Origin: Massospora cicadina
Lineage: Eukaryota; Entomophthoromycota; Entomophthoromycetes; Entomophthorales; Entomophthoraceae
Assembly (NCBI GenBank): GCA_022478985.1
Contig: JAKSZP010009559.1
Coordinates: 29,253 to 93,252 of the forward strand
Direction: 5' to 3'
DNA: 64,000 nucleotides
The notes beneath the pieces are model-generated. The model was given only the letters and a program-made list of their open reading frames with translations. It made no database searches and was not told the origin of the DNA. The translations under genes and the position numbers were made by a program. Shown here one piece after another: positions 44,230 through 55,760 of this stretch. Each line of letters opens with the position of its first letter. The stretch's first letter is position 1.

Positions 44230-45465
44230 TTTGAGGTGCAGATGAGTTCAGTGCACCATCATTTAGGTCAAAAAAAAATTTTCAGGAAGGTTGGAAACCA
44301 AGTCAGTTTCAACTGGGGCTTGGTTGCAAAGGTTGAGTGAGATTGAGTCACCCATCAGATCCTCAGATTGGGTGGCCCAATCAGCATGAGCTTCCCAATC
44401 TGATTGGTTGAGGGATTCCTGAGTTGCTTCCACCGTGAGTGTTTTGATGTCCTCCTGGCATTGGGAGTGAGGTATAGTGGAGGTGACTTTGGCTGCTTCC
44501 TTGGCCGCGGCCCTTCAGGCCTGTTTGGCCTTCTTCCACTCTTGAGGGGAGATAGGCTTTACTAGTATGTAGCAGCCTTGTGCTCCCCACGGGAAAGCCT
44601 CTTTGGTGCTGGTGGTTGGTTTGTATTGCGCCTCTCCACTGGCCGTAGCCACCGAGGGGTGCTCTTGGAATGTGATACCCTCTTTGGTGGGGCATGCATT
44701 TGCCTTATGGCCAAACGCGTCACAGTGGGTGCAGATGGGGGCGCGCTGTCTACGGTTACCTGGAAAGGGTGGGTGGTATGCCCTTAAATTTTTATATATG
44801 TGGAGTGTGGGATCTGGGTTAAATCCTTTGTGATCTCCTCAGTTGGAGTTAGAACTGCTATGGCTTTGCCAGTGCACAGGTGTGGCATCAGCATAAAGCA
44901 TTGCATCTCAAAGAATTTTATTTCTCCATATACAGTGAGACCATCTTTCAGGTGCTGCTCCAAAATGGCACATTTAACTGTAGTGGGCAAAAAGTTGAAC
45001 GTGAGGAAAATTTGGTTGGATTTTGTCCATCTGGTGCATTTGGTTTTGACGACCTGTTGCCCTTTGGGGAGGTCAATCACTACATGCACCACAGCAGCTT
45101 CATCTGCTGCCTCGTTGTTTTTGAAACCAAGGTCCAGCCAACCACGTGACATGGAGTGAGGTGCAATGTACACCGCGGTCAGGAAAAACGTGTGCACATC
45201 CCCACCAAATTTTTCCCAAAGAGCTGTTTGTTGGATGTCCAGAAACACATGGACTCCGTATTCCACCAATGAGAGTGGTTGGGATTGCGGCGTGTTGATG
45301 TACTGGTTGCATCGTGCTTGCCAAGCGAGGATTTCTGGGGAAATAGTGACCACCAGTTTTTTATTTCTTACTATTCCGCCGGCATCTGGGGCGTTTTTGA
45401 ACGTTTGAGGTCACGGTCCTACTACCTGTGCCTCTTACCTTACTTGCCTAACTGCTATCTGACAT
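44230..45465 (-). pseudogene. L-4 ORF1
   Basis: Starts at 45465 (MSDSS, then a stop, parallel to MSGSS of L-3). The 189-codon block 44784-45353 covers the RRM-like core: LDLGFKNNEAADEAA, TFNFLPTTVKCAILEQHLKD, GLTVYGEIKF, TGKAIAVLTPTEEITKDL. The knuckle follows at about 44686-44730 in a shifted frame (C--CDAFGHKA-AC pattern). The C-terminal Ala/Lys/Trp-rich part is at 44381-44695. Confidence 0.85.
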
Positions 45466-45563
45466 GGGCGCAGACTAATCTCCTCTGTGAGATTATCAAA
45501 CTAGAATCAGACTTGAATTGAATAATTTTCAAAGGTGATTGCAACGAGAGAGAAAAGTTTTTC

Positions 45564-45579
45564 CTGGCCCTGAATTTTA
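45564..45579. repeat. Target-site duplication of L-4 (right copy)
   Basis: ctggccctgaatttta, identical to 40281-40296. Confidence 0.93.
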
Positions 45580-46482
45580 ACTGCACTGATTTGTGGATTC
45601 TTGCGTTGATTATTTGTTTAAATTTGAGTAACTGGGGCAATATTTGTATGAAGACTATTATTAGAGTTGAATCCCCTAAAGCAACATTGAGTAAATTGTC
45701 CAACACCAGACAGGTGCTTCTTCCTCCTAGAGATATTTTTGTACTGGTAGTGTCACTTTCCCTATTCCCTTCTTGCAGAGACAAGAGGCGATTTTGATAA
45801 AACTGATCTAAGGATATCTGATCCTTGCACTCTTCTCTTAAGAGTAATGGTAAAACAACCAATGTTAAAACAACTAAGTTATTATTAAGTTTGAATCTAT
45901 TTTTATTAGGGAATGTTTTGGGGTTTTTATAGCTATAATCAACACAACTTTTCAGCTGTCTGCTGGGAATTATTTGTGCTCCTATACTAGTTTGACCCTT
46001 AGTGTTAGGCATCAAATTTCGCTGGTACTGTTGTCTTGGGTTTCTTAGGCAGTGTAATTCTCAGGTGTTCAGTGGACCAAACAATTGGTATTAGGTGCTT
46101 TAAGCCAATTGTATCAGCCAATGACGATTCTACTCTTCCTCCAGCGTTTGAAAGTTTTGGTAGTTTCTGACAACTCAATCTGTTCTGCTCTGAACGATTC
46201 CCTACAATTTGACTATTGGGTGTTCTTCCTATATTGAATTATTGTTTAATTTCGTTGGGAAGATGCTCAATGAAATTCTCATCTGTCAGCAGCCTCAAAA
46301 ATCATCAGGGATGATGCCTGACAATAATTTTATTAATTGGCGGCTTAAAATATCCTTGGGGATGATGCTCAATGTAATTCATTAATTGGCCTTTGTTGCT
46401 GATCTTATATGATTATAATTTAATCATCAAATCTAAAAATTGGTTAGCAGGTTGGATTATGTGGTCATCTGAAATTATGACA
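45580..46482 (-). repeat. Gyp-3 5' LTR, remainder
   Basis: Aligned with 30970-31890 plus 37191-37228 of the left LTR; ends …aaattatgaca. Contains three units of the 50-bp minisatellite (about 46247-46390). Confidence 0.88.
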
Positions 46483-46487
46483 CCTAC
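46483..46487. repeat. Gyp-3 target-site duplication, right copy (cctac)
   Basis: Matches 30918-30922. Confidence 0.85.
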
Positions 46488-49400
46488 AAATTGGTGTAAC
46501 CAAGTACCTAAGCACCCAGATGGTGCAGAATATGCACAGAGAGTTTAGACAACTTGGATTTAAAATTATGGATGGAGGAAATATCCTCAACCCAGGATTC
46601 TCAAACACCTTTCTTCTCAGACCCACTAACCACCTGGGAATTTTCAAAAAATCAAAAAAATCAACAACCCAACAAACCAAACACACAACGTCTAGAAGAC
46701 GCAGGTAGCTTCAGCCATTATCAAGCTCAACTTGGCAGAAATCAACCACCTTGAAAACAATGACCCACGCACAGGGTATAGCCCTGGGGGGGTTGTAGAT
46801 GGGCGGAGGTTTCTGCTCAGCTAAACACCCTTATCTGAAAACATCAACACCAAGCTTTAGTTCAATACAGAGCAAGAATCATAAAAAGCGGAGAAACTTT
46901 CTCAAGATATTTTTTTGCTGATTCCATGCCCAAAAAATTACAATAGCTTGCACACAGGTCTGAAAACAGGACAAATCCATATCAGAAACACCATAAGAAG
47001 TCATGACTGAAGCGCACAGGATTTATATTAACTTGTATAAATATGAACCTGTCAAACTAGAAAAAATCGAATATTCCTCACAAGTGCACATATTGACACC
47101 GCGGCTCAAAATAACAATTTAATCAACCTAATATCGCATTAGAAATTATGGGAAGTAGTACATGGTGCACCAAGAGGGTCTTTCCCTGGACCTGATGGGA
47201 TTCCCTTTGGATTTTATATAAAATGTTTTACAAACATATCTAGTATTCTTCTTCCATGAACAAATGTATTATGGAAACATGCCTCCTACCTGGAGGCAAA
47301 GAACCCTACACTTTCACCTTATTCAAAAAAGGAGACAGACTAAACCTTTTAAACTTGCGCCCAATAAACCTAACCAACACAGATACAAAAATATTCATAA
47401 TAGTCATGGCCACACGACTAGGAGAAATTGCATTAGATGCGATATCCCTATCACAATATAGATTTGTTCTAAGAAGATCCATATGGGACAACATCCACAC
47501 AGTTTCAAATGTCTGCCTGTCCAAAACCTCTGGAGCGCTTGTATTCTTAGACCAACAGAAGGCATATGACAGGGTGAACTGGACCTATCTTAGGGCCTGC
47601 CTTCAAAAATTAAACTTCCAAATAGATTCATAAACTGGGTTATGTTGTACACAGAGTCAGCAACCATGGCTGTGCGTGGAGAAGGCTTCTTAACTAGACC
47701 AGTCATCCCACAGAAAGGACTCAAACAAGGAGACCCCTTAAGCCCTCTACTTTACAATTTTAGCTTGGATCCTCAAATCCGGAATACAAATACATTCTCA
47801 AGGGGATCAATGGCAAGGGTTAACCATCAGTCAATATGATGGCCTTCACTGATGACTGTTTAATGGGAATATTCAACAATCAGGATGCCTGCATAATTAA
47901 AAAGATAATACAAGATCAATCAGCCATAAGCAACGCATCACTTAACACTGAGAAAACGGAAATAATACTCCTTGGAAAATATCAGACCCATTGGACCCTA
48001 TCTACCCAGGGCCAACAAACTAATACAACACCAAGGCTCCTCACCAGACATAGGAGGCGAGAATCAGCAATAACCCCACTGAAACTTCCCTTCACCATTA
48101 AGCCAACATCTGGACCTGTCCGTCACTTGGGGGTATTGCTAGAAGCAGGAGGTTACGCCTACTCCATGATGGAAAATCAGCTCCTAGACAAAATAACAAA
48201 ACGCATAGCCTCCTTACATGGACATCAAAAGGGTTAACAGGAAGGGTCACGGTACAAAACTCTATGATTCTATCAATCATATGGTTCATGGCACACTCAA
48301 TCGCTCTCTCACCATCATTCTTCAACACAATTCACATCCTATTACAAGGATGGCTCTGGTTCAACCACAACCCCCCTGTACGCCTCAAAACCATATTTGG
48401 CTCCAGAAGGAATGGAGGTATGGGGCTTACTAATTATGTAGAGCAAGTGACCCATATACTAGGATCCTGGATAGCTCAGGTGACTAGCCCAGATCTTCCA
48501 GATACATACTAATCCAGAACAGCAAGTTATAACTTTACATAAGCACTCCAATTAAGAAACCCAGATCACCCTAACACATTAATCAAGTATCTGGCATCCC
48601 ATCCTACAGCTGCAGGACCACATGGCACTCCTGCACATTTCAAACGGATACTCCTAGCCATGAGAAGAGCGACGTGATGGATACACATAAGCGGCTAAAC
48701 CAGTCACTAAAACGCTTAAGGCTAACTGAAAGACAGGAAATCAATGACCAAATAGTCACAGAATATAATTATGCAGAAATTCGAGTACCACAGCCAGGAT
48801 AGATTACCTGGACCATATGGATATACCATACAACCTGGAGACCCAAAGAAGAATATGGAGATACACATAGCACCCTCTACTCCAACCCAGGATAAGAGCA
48901 CATGTTTGGAGATGCATGAGGAGAGTATACTGCACAGCAGAACGACCAAATGCCACTCACTCCTCATGTACAATATGTGGTCAGTATGGAAGCCTAGTCC
49001 ATCGTTTAGAACAATGCCCAACATCTTTGGCTTTAAGAAAAGAGGTCATGCGCCTATTCCGCCAAGAAAGTGGACATCCATTCAGCCTAGCAGGGAACAC
49101 GTTAGCTATAAACATGGACTCTCCTAGCCACCCATCCCTCATGGAGTTAATAGTAGCAATAGCACTATGGACGATCCTTATGATAGTACTGGAATTGTTT
49201 ACAGGAGCAACGCCAACAATCCAAGAAGCCATCAATAGTTTCCACTGCCATATATTGAACATTTCCAAGCATGGCTGTTTGGACACATGACTCCCCATAA
49301 CAGAAGAACAATCAACACATGGTTCCCCATATGGTTCCATAAGGTTGATCCTTTCCTTCATACATGCTGCATCCAAGAATAAATCCACATAACCCCCCTT
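46488..49400 (+). pseudogene. L-2 ORF2, RT and C-terminal CCHC
   Basis: Continuation of L-2 after Gyp-3. RT: KCIMETCLLPGGKEPYTF at 47256 onward, motif A FLDQQKAYDRVNW intact, KQGDPLSPLLYNFSLDP, then a catalytic box MAFTDDCLMG near 47840 (A to T beside the Asp pair). KTEIILLGKYQTHW and the connection follow. The C-terminal knuckle CTICGQYGSLVHRLEQC at 48967-49020 is intact, unlike L-1. Stops and shifts near 47640, 47840, 48240 and 48510. Confidence 0.88.
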
Positions 49401-49546
49401 CCCTACCGTCCTAAACTTGGTGATCCTGGAGACAACAAGAGGGGCCTTATAACTTCTGGGGTGTCTTTTAATTTTAAATATCATTAGTTTATCCCCACTA
49501 TATTGGAAGTGCTTGTCCCCTGGTCATCCTTCCCCTAATAGATACA

Positions 49547-49561
49547 TAGACAGTGTTATCA
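49547..49561. repeat. Target-site duplication of L-2 (right copy)
   Basis: tagacagtgttatca; pairs with 27847-27861. Confidence 0.85.
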
Positions 49562-49757
49562 TATAAACTTCCCTCACTAGATTTAGCTCATCACTGGAAA
49601 GGACTCAACAGTCAGGACTTAAATGAATTCAGGTCTATTATATAATAGCTCTTTCTAAGGGTTTGTCTGCTAACTCATCACATGATAACTTAACTCCTTC
49701 ACCCAAAGAAAGTTTCTTTAGCTCTGACAATAATCCAACAATTCTTTAGATAAAAAA
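49562..49757. other. Unassigned sequence between L-2 and Gyp-4
   Basis: About 200 bp, originally contiguous with the sequence left of 27847. No frame and no repeat recognised. Confidence 0.5.
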
Positions 49758-51005
49758 AGTTAGATTTTTATTGGATAGAATGCAATATGGATGAAGGTTG
49801 CACAAGAGCTCATACCCACTGATGCAACAAGAGGCAATATGGCAATTATCATCCCTTAAGAAATATAATGAACTTGTAAATTAAAAAGCGGAGATCTATG
49901 ACAACAAATTTTTACTACAATGTAGAGTTTCACCACCATTAATTTTAAGGATCTACAAAAAATATGGGTTCGACTGCTGAGTTACACTATGGCTTACTAT
50001 CATAAGAACTCATTCCTAAATTCTAGGATAGCCCTTTTACACTCATCCCTATGGCCAATTAACTGTCCATCTGGCTCAGCTAGCTTAGATTTTCTAAATT
50101 TCTTGATACCTGATTCATTATTGGAGATTCTGGAGGAGTTTCTATATTCACCTGATGTCAGATTACTAATAAATAACTCATATCAAAACTTACTAGATTA
50201 TCTTTAATCTTTCCATCTCAATTCTGGTGAATACTTGATGAGTCATCAGTCAAAATTAGGCTTATCATAAAGTCATATATAATCTTTTGACATTTATCTG
50301 TCAGAGATTGGTCTATCTTTACCCCAGTCTGGCATAACAACTCGTGAACTTACCATGCCTGAGCTAAGAGTCCAGTATAACAAGGGAAGGATGCGGATAA
50401 AAAATATAAAAGCTGTGAATAAAGGTCTTTTGGGCCCTAATATAGGTTGTAGAGCTTCAGCTAGACCAACCCCTGTTAGGGCCAAGATATCAGTGACAGT
50501 GGATAATTGTGAAATAGAGTTAGAGAAAATATTTGGATTTTCAGAGTTATTTAATTGATATATGCTTGATAATAAAGATCCTTGTACTTTACTAAGGATC
50601 AAAAGCAGGTAAATCAAGTAAATAAAGAAACATCTAACTTTATTTACTGCAAGGAATGATTTAAAAAATATTCAGCTTTTATTCACTTTTCAGACTAATT
50701 GAAATAGCTTTAGGGCTTACTTGATTCTTATTTAGCTTTAGATTCTTTAGGCCTTTTCTGTCTTAGATAACCAAAGCTTATACTAGTAGTCAACTGCCTA
50801 GTTAGATAACTAAGACCTGGCCCCAGGTGTTCTGATGTTCGAGTCAAATTTGATAGGCTTGAATTGACTCATCTGACTCGTTATTTGTCTGCTATGTGAC
50901 TTTGCTATAATCTTTGATTGTTTAAGCTGATTACATATATCATATATTTTATCAATAAGAACTGATATATCAGGGATATCTTTCATGTCAGGCTTTGCCC
51001 TGACA
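49758..51005 (-). repeat. Gyp-4 3' LTR (left)
   Basis: From gttagatttttattgg (the expected TG is altered) to tgccctgaca. Matches the right LTR pieces at 57680-57820 and 59842-60170. The end gtcaggctttgccctgac is a small inverted repeat. Confidence 0.65.
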
Positions 51006-51071
51006 TTATCCCCTTGACTGTATAATGATCTTCTTCAGTGTAACCTCTAATTTTCTGCCTTTCATGATGTT

Positions 51072-51960
51072 TTGAATTTTCAAATGCAGTTATGCACTGA
51101 CCCAGCTACATCTTATCTTAGAGTGTGGGATGATAAAGGTATGGGCGACCTTAAACAACTTCCACTGCCTGAGTTTCCTGAAAACCATGGTGATGAGGAT
51201 GTGCTGAAGGTGGATTCAGCAATTTCCTTAGCACAGGAGGATCTCCTCACAGAGATTTTCAGCTCCCCGATGACTTGGCACGCCCTTTTTGAGGATCTCA
51301 TGGTGCAGTTGCACTTGGGTGGAGAGCGGTGTAGGTGGGCAGCTTTCCCAGAGGTAATGCACTTACTGCAAAACAGCTTCGCATGACTGATGCTACCACC
51401 AACTGCTGAGCATCATCTAGAATTTTGACAATCTCTTGGATACTATGCTTTATTCGCTGGGTGCTAGTCAGCTGGTCAGGGGACTTCTCCATGCTTTAAA
51501 CTACTTCCACCTGTGGGGGAATGTGAACTTCCAGAACAACTGGCTCACCGCATGCTTTCCATGGTTTCTGCCACGTTTCTGCTCTGGATGCAAACAATCA
51601 GAGTTAAAACCTTACATTGATTGCGTTCATTAAAACATAATTCTCTTTTCGCCCATGTGCAAGTTAGGTTGGTGATGGAACGCCATTTGGCAGTACTTGA
51701 GTGGGCCCGTTGGGTAACTTTTTCTGCATCTGCTTCCTTTCCCCATGCCTATCCCAGCTTGGACACCCTCGTAGATTGCCTGGTGCTTGGAGCATCCTTT
51801 TATCCTCAATTTGGAACACACCTCCTTGTTTAATTACCGTTCTATATATCTCCCCCATTTTTCACATACTACCTGCTATCTTTGGACTATCAGTGAATTT
51901 GGTTGCAGCCTTTCTCCTAGTGCTCAGGCATGTATCCATTTTAATCACCTAGTTGCTTTA
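51072..51960 (+). pseudogene. Antisense reading frames in Gyp-4 next to the 3' LTR
   Basis: A plus-strand frame of 104 codons (MNFQMQLCTDPATSYLRVWD, acidic, with ALFEDLMVQLHLGGERCRWA) starts 66 bp inside the LTR. Further frames follow: 51436-51633 (65 codons, Leu/Phe/Trp-rich) and 51621-51833. Location and orientation equal the antisense frame of Gyp-1 (5458-6090). No domain recognised. Sense-strand gag-pol cannot account for this stretch, since integrase ends well to the right. Confidence 0.4.
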
Positions 51961-52430
51961 TCTCCTCCATGACTCCTACCCTGGTTACCTAGTCTGACTC
52001 ATAAAGTGGCTTGTCTGTGGAGACCTATCCCCCTCCTGCTGGCAAGTATTATCTCATTTGCTGCTGACCCATCTCTTCTAATGACAAGTCACCCTTCGCT
52101 GACACCTGAAAGGCCAAATGAAGTTGAAATGACTCTGAGGAGTCATAAGAGAAACAAGCATGCGTACCACCAGTTAATGTGCCATCCCAGCCAGGGAAAT
52201 AAGAGGTGGCTTATTAATCATGACTCAGCCAGGAGCTGCAGGTCTATTTATTTGCCCTATATCTTTATAAAGCATGTTGTTAGCTATATCATTTATATAT
52301 ATATTGTGGTTTCTTTTATTCTAATACCGTTTTATTAATATTTCTTTTTCCTCCTTTTTGTCATGTTCTCTTTTGGTTATATGACTGAATGAACTTAGTG
52401 TGCATTGAGTTGACAATCTGACCACAAGCC
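51961..52430. other. Gyp-4 spacer with T-rich tract
   Basis: No recognised domain. 52006-52338 is a 110-codon plus-strand frame of unknown nature. 52260-52380 is T/A-rich, as in the other gypsy elements at this place. Confidence 0.4.
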
Positions 52431-53390
52431 AAGTCCAATCGTATAATCATTGGTCCCCAATTTTCTCTATCATTCTAAAGGGTCTGATGCATATGCTAGA
52501 TAGCTTATTTCTCCATCCAAAACCGTACTGATCATGGAATAGGCTATGCTATCCTACTGCGAACTGCAGAAGCCTGCTGTGCCAACATTGATTGAAATTG
52601 TAATCCTTGATCTTTTAGTTAGGCTAATTGAGTACGCTTCAGTCTGAGGTTTAATTAGCATGGACTTCAAAGTTGCCAAATAGATTTGTAAACTGTTCTA
52701 CTGGTATCTTCTACACAGCAGTAGAGTAATTTAAGCAGGGCAGGTTCCCCTATAAAGCAACTGGAAGGACTTTTCCCAGTTATTGAGTGTTAGCTAATGT
52801 GTATGTGAAAATTGTGGTGGAAAGGATGGTACCTCAATACAATGGTAAATCCATTGGAAGCTTCCTGAGTATATTCACTATAGTTGCATTAAACACTCGA
52901 CATTCCAAATGACTCAGGGTGGTATAATTCGTTAGTACCCCACAGATGACCATTAATTTGTTCCTCTTATGGAGGTCATGCAGGTGAAATTGGTTCCATT
53001 GTTGGTGAGTATGAACTGCGGGCATCTGTGACGTTGAATGATGCAATCTGATATAATTTGGCTACAGTGACTGCCCCTAGTATCTTATTGCTCATGCCTC
53101 TACCTACTTCATCAAATAATTTAATGATACCAAAATGTGCTTAAAGCGATTTCCGCCTTTAGCAAGGGCCCCATGATGTCAATGGATACTGTGTGCCACG
53201 CAAACTGGGGTCTCACCACATGTTAGAGGTCTTCCTGGTGAAAGTGCTTCTCTACATGACATTGATGACAACAATAAATTGTTCAAAGAATGTCAAATTT
53301 CGTGCTTTCATGGTAGTAATGCGGGCCATAACTCTAACATTTTTTGTAGCCCTCCATGACTTAAAGCCTTATGTGCACTCATGATAATAT
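52431..53390 (-). pseudogene. Gyp-4 integrase remnant
   Basis: Minus-strand pieces in integrase position: 52834-53046 and flanks contain a region comparable to the -NNGTNFT- core segment near 52990. The approach sequence at 53160-53200 (gatgtcaatggatactgtgtgcc on plus) matches that of Gyp-1 at 7609-7632. Many stops. No intact DDE set. Confidence 0.6.
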
Positions 53391-54770
53391 ATGTCGAAAA
53401 GAGGTTCTAGGAAGCTCAATGTAGCACCACCAATATTCCTGTATAGCCACCCACATTTTCAGAAGGTATTGGCCCTCGTCCCATCTGATGCTCATTTAAT
53501 TTGAGGTGGTCATTGGTATACTTGCAACGATCATCTATACATCAAATTACCCCTATCTTCTGTTATGGAGATCATTGGTAGCTAATTTATATAATTGACG
53601 TTCTGATGCTTCGCAACAGGGCGGTGAATTGCTTTAGAATTGTAGGCTAGAAGTTTGAAAGCCCCACCATGAGAGATGCCCCTCCAGCGCCCAGAGATTC
53701 TTAACATTGCAAGAAAGCATGGTCAGTCATGACCAATAGCTTTACTTTATGGAGGTACATCCAGAAATTTTATAAATTTAAATCACAGCTAAACATTCCC
53801 TTTTGGTTATTATGTAATTTTGTTCATGGTTTTTTAAACTTCTGCTTCAATAGACGATGGGGTGCTCCACACCATCGTTTCCATTAAAATAATAATGCTC
53901 TTATGACAGCAAAGAAAACGTTGGCCTGTATTTTTGAACTCCTTCTAAAATTTAAAATATAATGCAACAAAAGGGAGTTGATTTTTGCTATCTTATGAGT
54001 GTTTAAGCCAATCCGGTATCATTCCTTCCACACAAACGTGGCGTCCTTCTTTAGAAATTCAGAGAGCTGGGCCCTGATACAGCTGAAATTGGGAATAAAA
54101 TAAAAGTAGCAACCAACATTACCAGATATACTTTAGTACCATTTGTTACTGGTTCAAGACAATCTTCTGATAACTTCTACCTTAGCCAGTTGTGTCTAAG
54201 TCCCTCGTCATCTACCATAAACCTAGAGCTTCTAGTTGGTTTTTTAAGAAGTGGCACTTATGGGGCTTAATCTTTATGTAGCCCACCGTGAGTCAATTGA
54301 ACACCTCCTCCAAATGATTTAAATGCTCTTAGAACTTCAGTGAGAAGATGTTGATGCTAATGAGTACTATAGGATGCACAATAGCTTTAGGTTGCCAAAA
54401 AAGGTGTTCATGGCATATGAAGTGGATCTGGGGCATTACATAGCTCCTGCAGCATTTGAGGTCTGGAATAACCCTTAGAGGTGATTATTGCACACTTTTT
54501 TGTTCTGCCTCAGGCAACTTGATTGACGTTAGCCCAATATTAGGCCTATAACAAGAAAAAGAAAACACCTTTCAAGAAGCCTAAAGCATCGTCAATTCAT
54601 GGTAGTGGATATGAGTCCTTTTTTGTAATATTGTTAAGTTTTTTGGTAGTTAATTACTACACAGTACGTTCCATACTTCTATTGATGTCCAATTCAGAGA
54701 ATCCCAGAGATTTTTGGATGCTCCTACATTTCCTTCTCCAAAAGCTTTCCTATCTCACTAGAAACTACCT
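53391..54770 (-). pseudogene. Gyp-4 reverse transcriptase and RNase H remnant
   Basis: RT is recognisable on the minus strand from position and from a palm segment at about 54550-54620 (R--DALGFLKGVFF, parallel to R-EYALDRLGGAKFF of Gyp-1) and KKCAIITSKGY near 54490 (Gyp-1: EKCAIITQEGL). The YLDD box near 54350 is destroyed. RNase H toward 53600 is barely readable. Confidence 0.6.
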
Positions 54771-55760
54771 CCTCCACAGCTATAGTTGCAGATTGACTGG
54801 AACCAGATAGGGGGTGGTCCCCTGTGTTCTTGTTGGATGCTGCCACAATAGCATCCCAAATTCTGGTATTGGACGCGAGAATCTCCCAAAATTTTTGATA
54901 GTGCCATTACTTGATTCTTCTGCTCACCAAATAACCCCACTAAAGTTTCTTTGAAACCACTGCAATTATGATGGCCACAATTCCAGTGGGAAGACCAAAC
55001 ATATCCAGTGAACCAAAAACATGGATATGTAGGAGCTCATCGATGGGGTCAATTGCAGATATGCCTCCAACTGGGTTCTCTGGACCATCAGCATTCCTTT
55101 CTGAAGGTTTTCTAGCAACACTTTTATCTCTCATTTTCGAGTAATATGATTCCCATGACCACATGGGGCTTGAGGAGAGATTGCTGATAGGTCCCAGGAC
55201 CTCCAATAGAGCCCCTCTAGAATCTTTTTTTCAAGCTCTGTTCCCACTAAAATCTTGGTGGCCATAGGTCATTGTTATGGTAACTGCGGGTTAGAAAATG
55301 TAGCCCCCAGTACTCATATATTTGGTTAGTGAGAGTCAAAAAATTTACTTGCCAGTAGGGGATTAAAATTACGCCATCACAGTATGCAAGATTAAGTTTA
55401 ACAGTGAATCTGGAATCCTTTGGCACACCACTTGATATAAAATAAACTGGGGTCCTCTGTCTCAAAATATTGAATACCTCTTCAGCCATATCGACTACTG
55501 CATTAAATTGGCGCATGAAAGCTGCTGCTATAAACATGCCATAGTTCTGGTTCAGCAACACAATTACCAGTGCAGAAACAGCGATTGGCCTTGCCGAAGA
55601 GGCAACAAACTATACGCCCCTTCTGAGACAGTGCATTACGCCCCAGTAGTCCCATATACCATCTGGTGCTCCACAAAATGTTTTAAAAGTAGTTTAGTCA
55701 CTAACTTTGTTGTACAATATTAACTGGTGCACCAATGTCTATGATCACACAAATTTTAAT
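54771..55760 (-). pseudogene. Gyp-4 protease and protease-RT linker
   Basis: The active-site segment on the minus strand near 55720-55745 reads VIIDIGAPVNI, so the Ser of DSG is replaced by Ile. The closing segment MLLNQNYGMFIAAAFMRQFN at 55500-55561 aligns with MLNQNYEVLIGTDFMRRYG of Gyp-1 (the Gly-Thr-Asp is altered). The 104-codon frame 55247-55561 is the longest piece. 54940-55206 is linker (IDELLHIHVFGSLDMFGLPT). Confidence 0.65.

Larger units (their letters stand above)
40297..45563 (-). mobile_element. LINE L-4, full length (5267 bp)
   Basis: Same subfamily as L-3, opposite orientation. Its 5' end (aaaaacttttctctctcgttgc) is at 45563 and its 3' tail (cccatgctcggccttcctcac) near 40300. 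Perfect 16-bp duplication. Fewer breaks in RT than L-3. Confidence 0.95.
30923..46482 (-). mobile_element. Gyp-3, internally deleted gypsy element with a LINE in each LTR
   Basis: LTRs start TGTTAAAA and end in -ACA; PBS at 40234-40244; purine tract at 37229-37242; 5-bp duplication cctac. The internal region is only about 3.0 kb (37229-40245): gag and a piece of RT are recognisable, while protease, RNase H and integrase are missing. L-3 sits in the left (3') LTR and L-4 in the right (5') LTR. Removing both LINEs leaves LTRs of about 1.0 and 0.95 kb. Confidence 0.9.
27862..49546 (+). mobile_element. LINE L-2, full length, split by two insertions
   Basis: A plus-strand LINE whose 5' part (27862-30922) and 3' part (46488-49546) are separated by Gyp-3. 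The 5' part also holds an unknown insertion of about 860 bp. The two halves join at a point that is continuous in L-1 (…gtgtcctac|aaactt…). Net length is about 5257 bp. Same subfamily as L-1 (ORF1 start MSMNNKAKYWANAV). Target duplications lie 21.7 kb apart. Confidence 0.9.
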
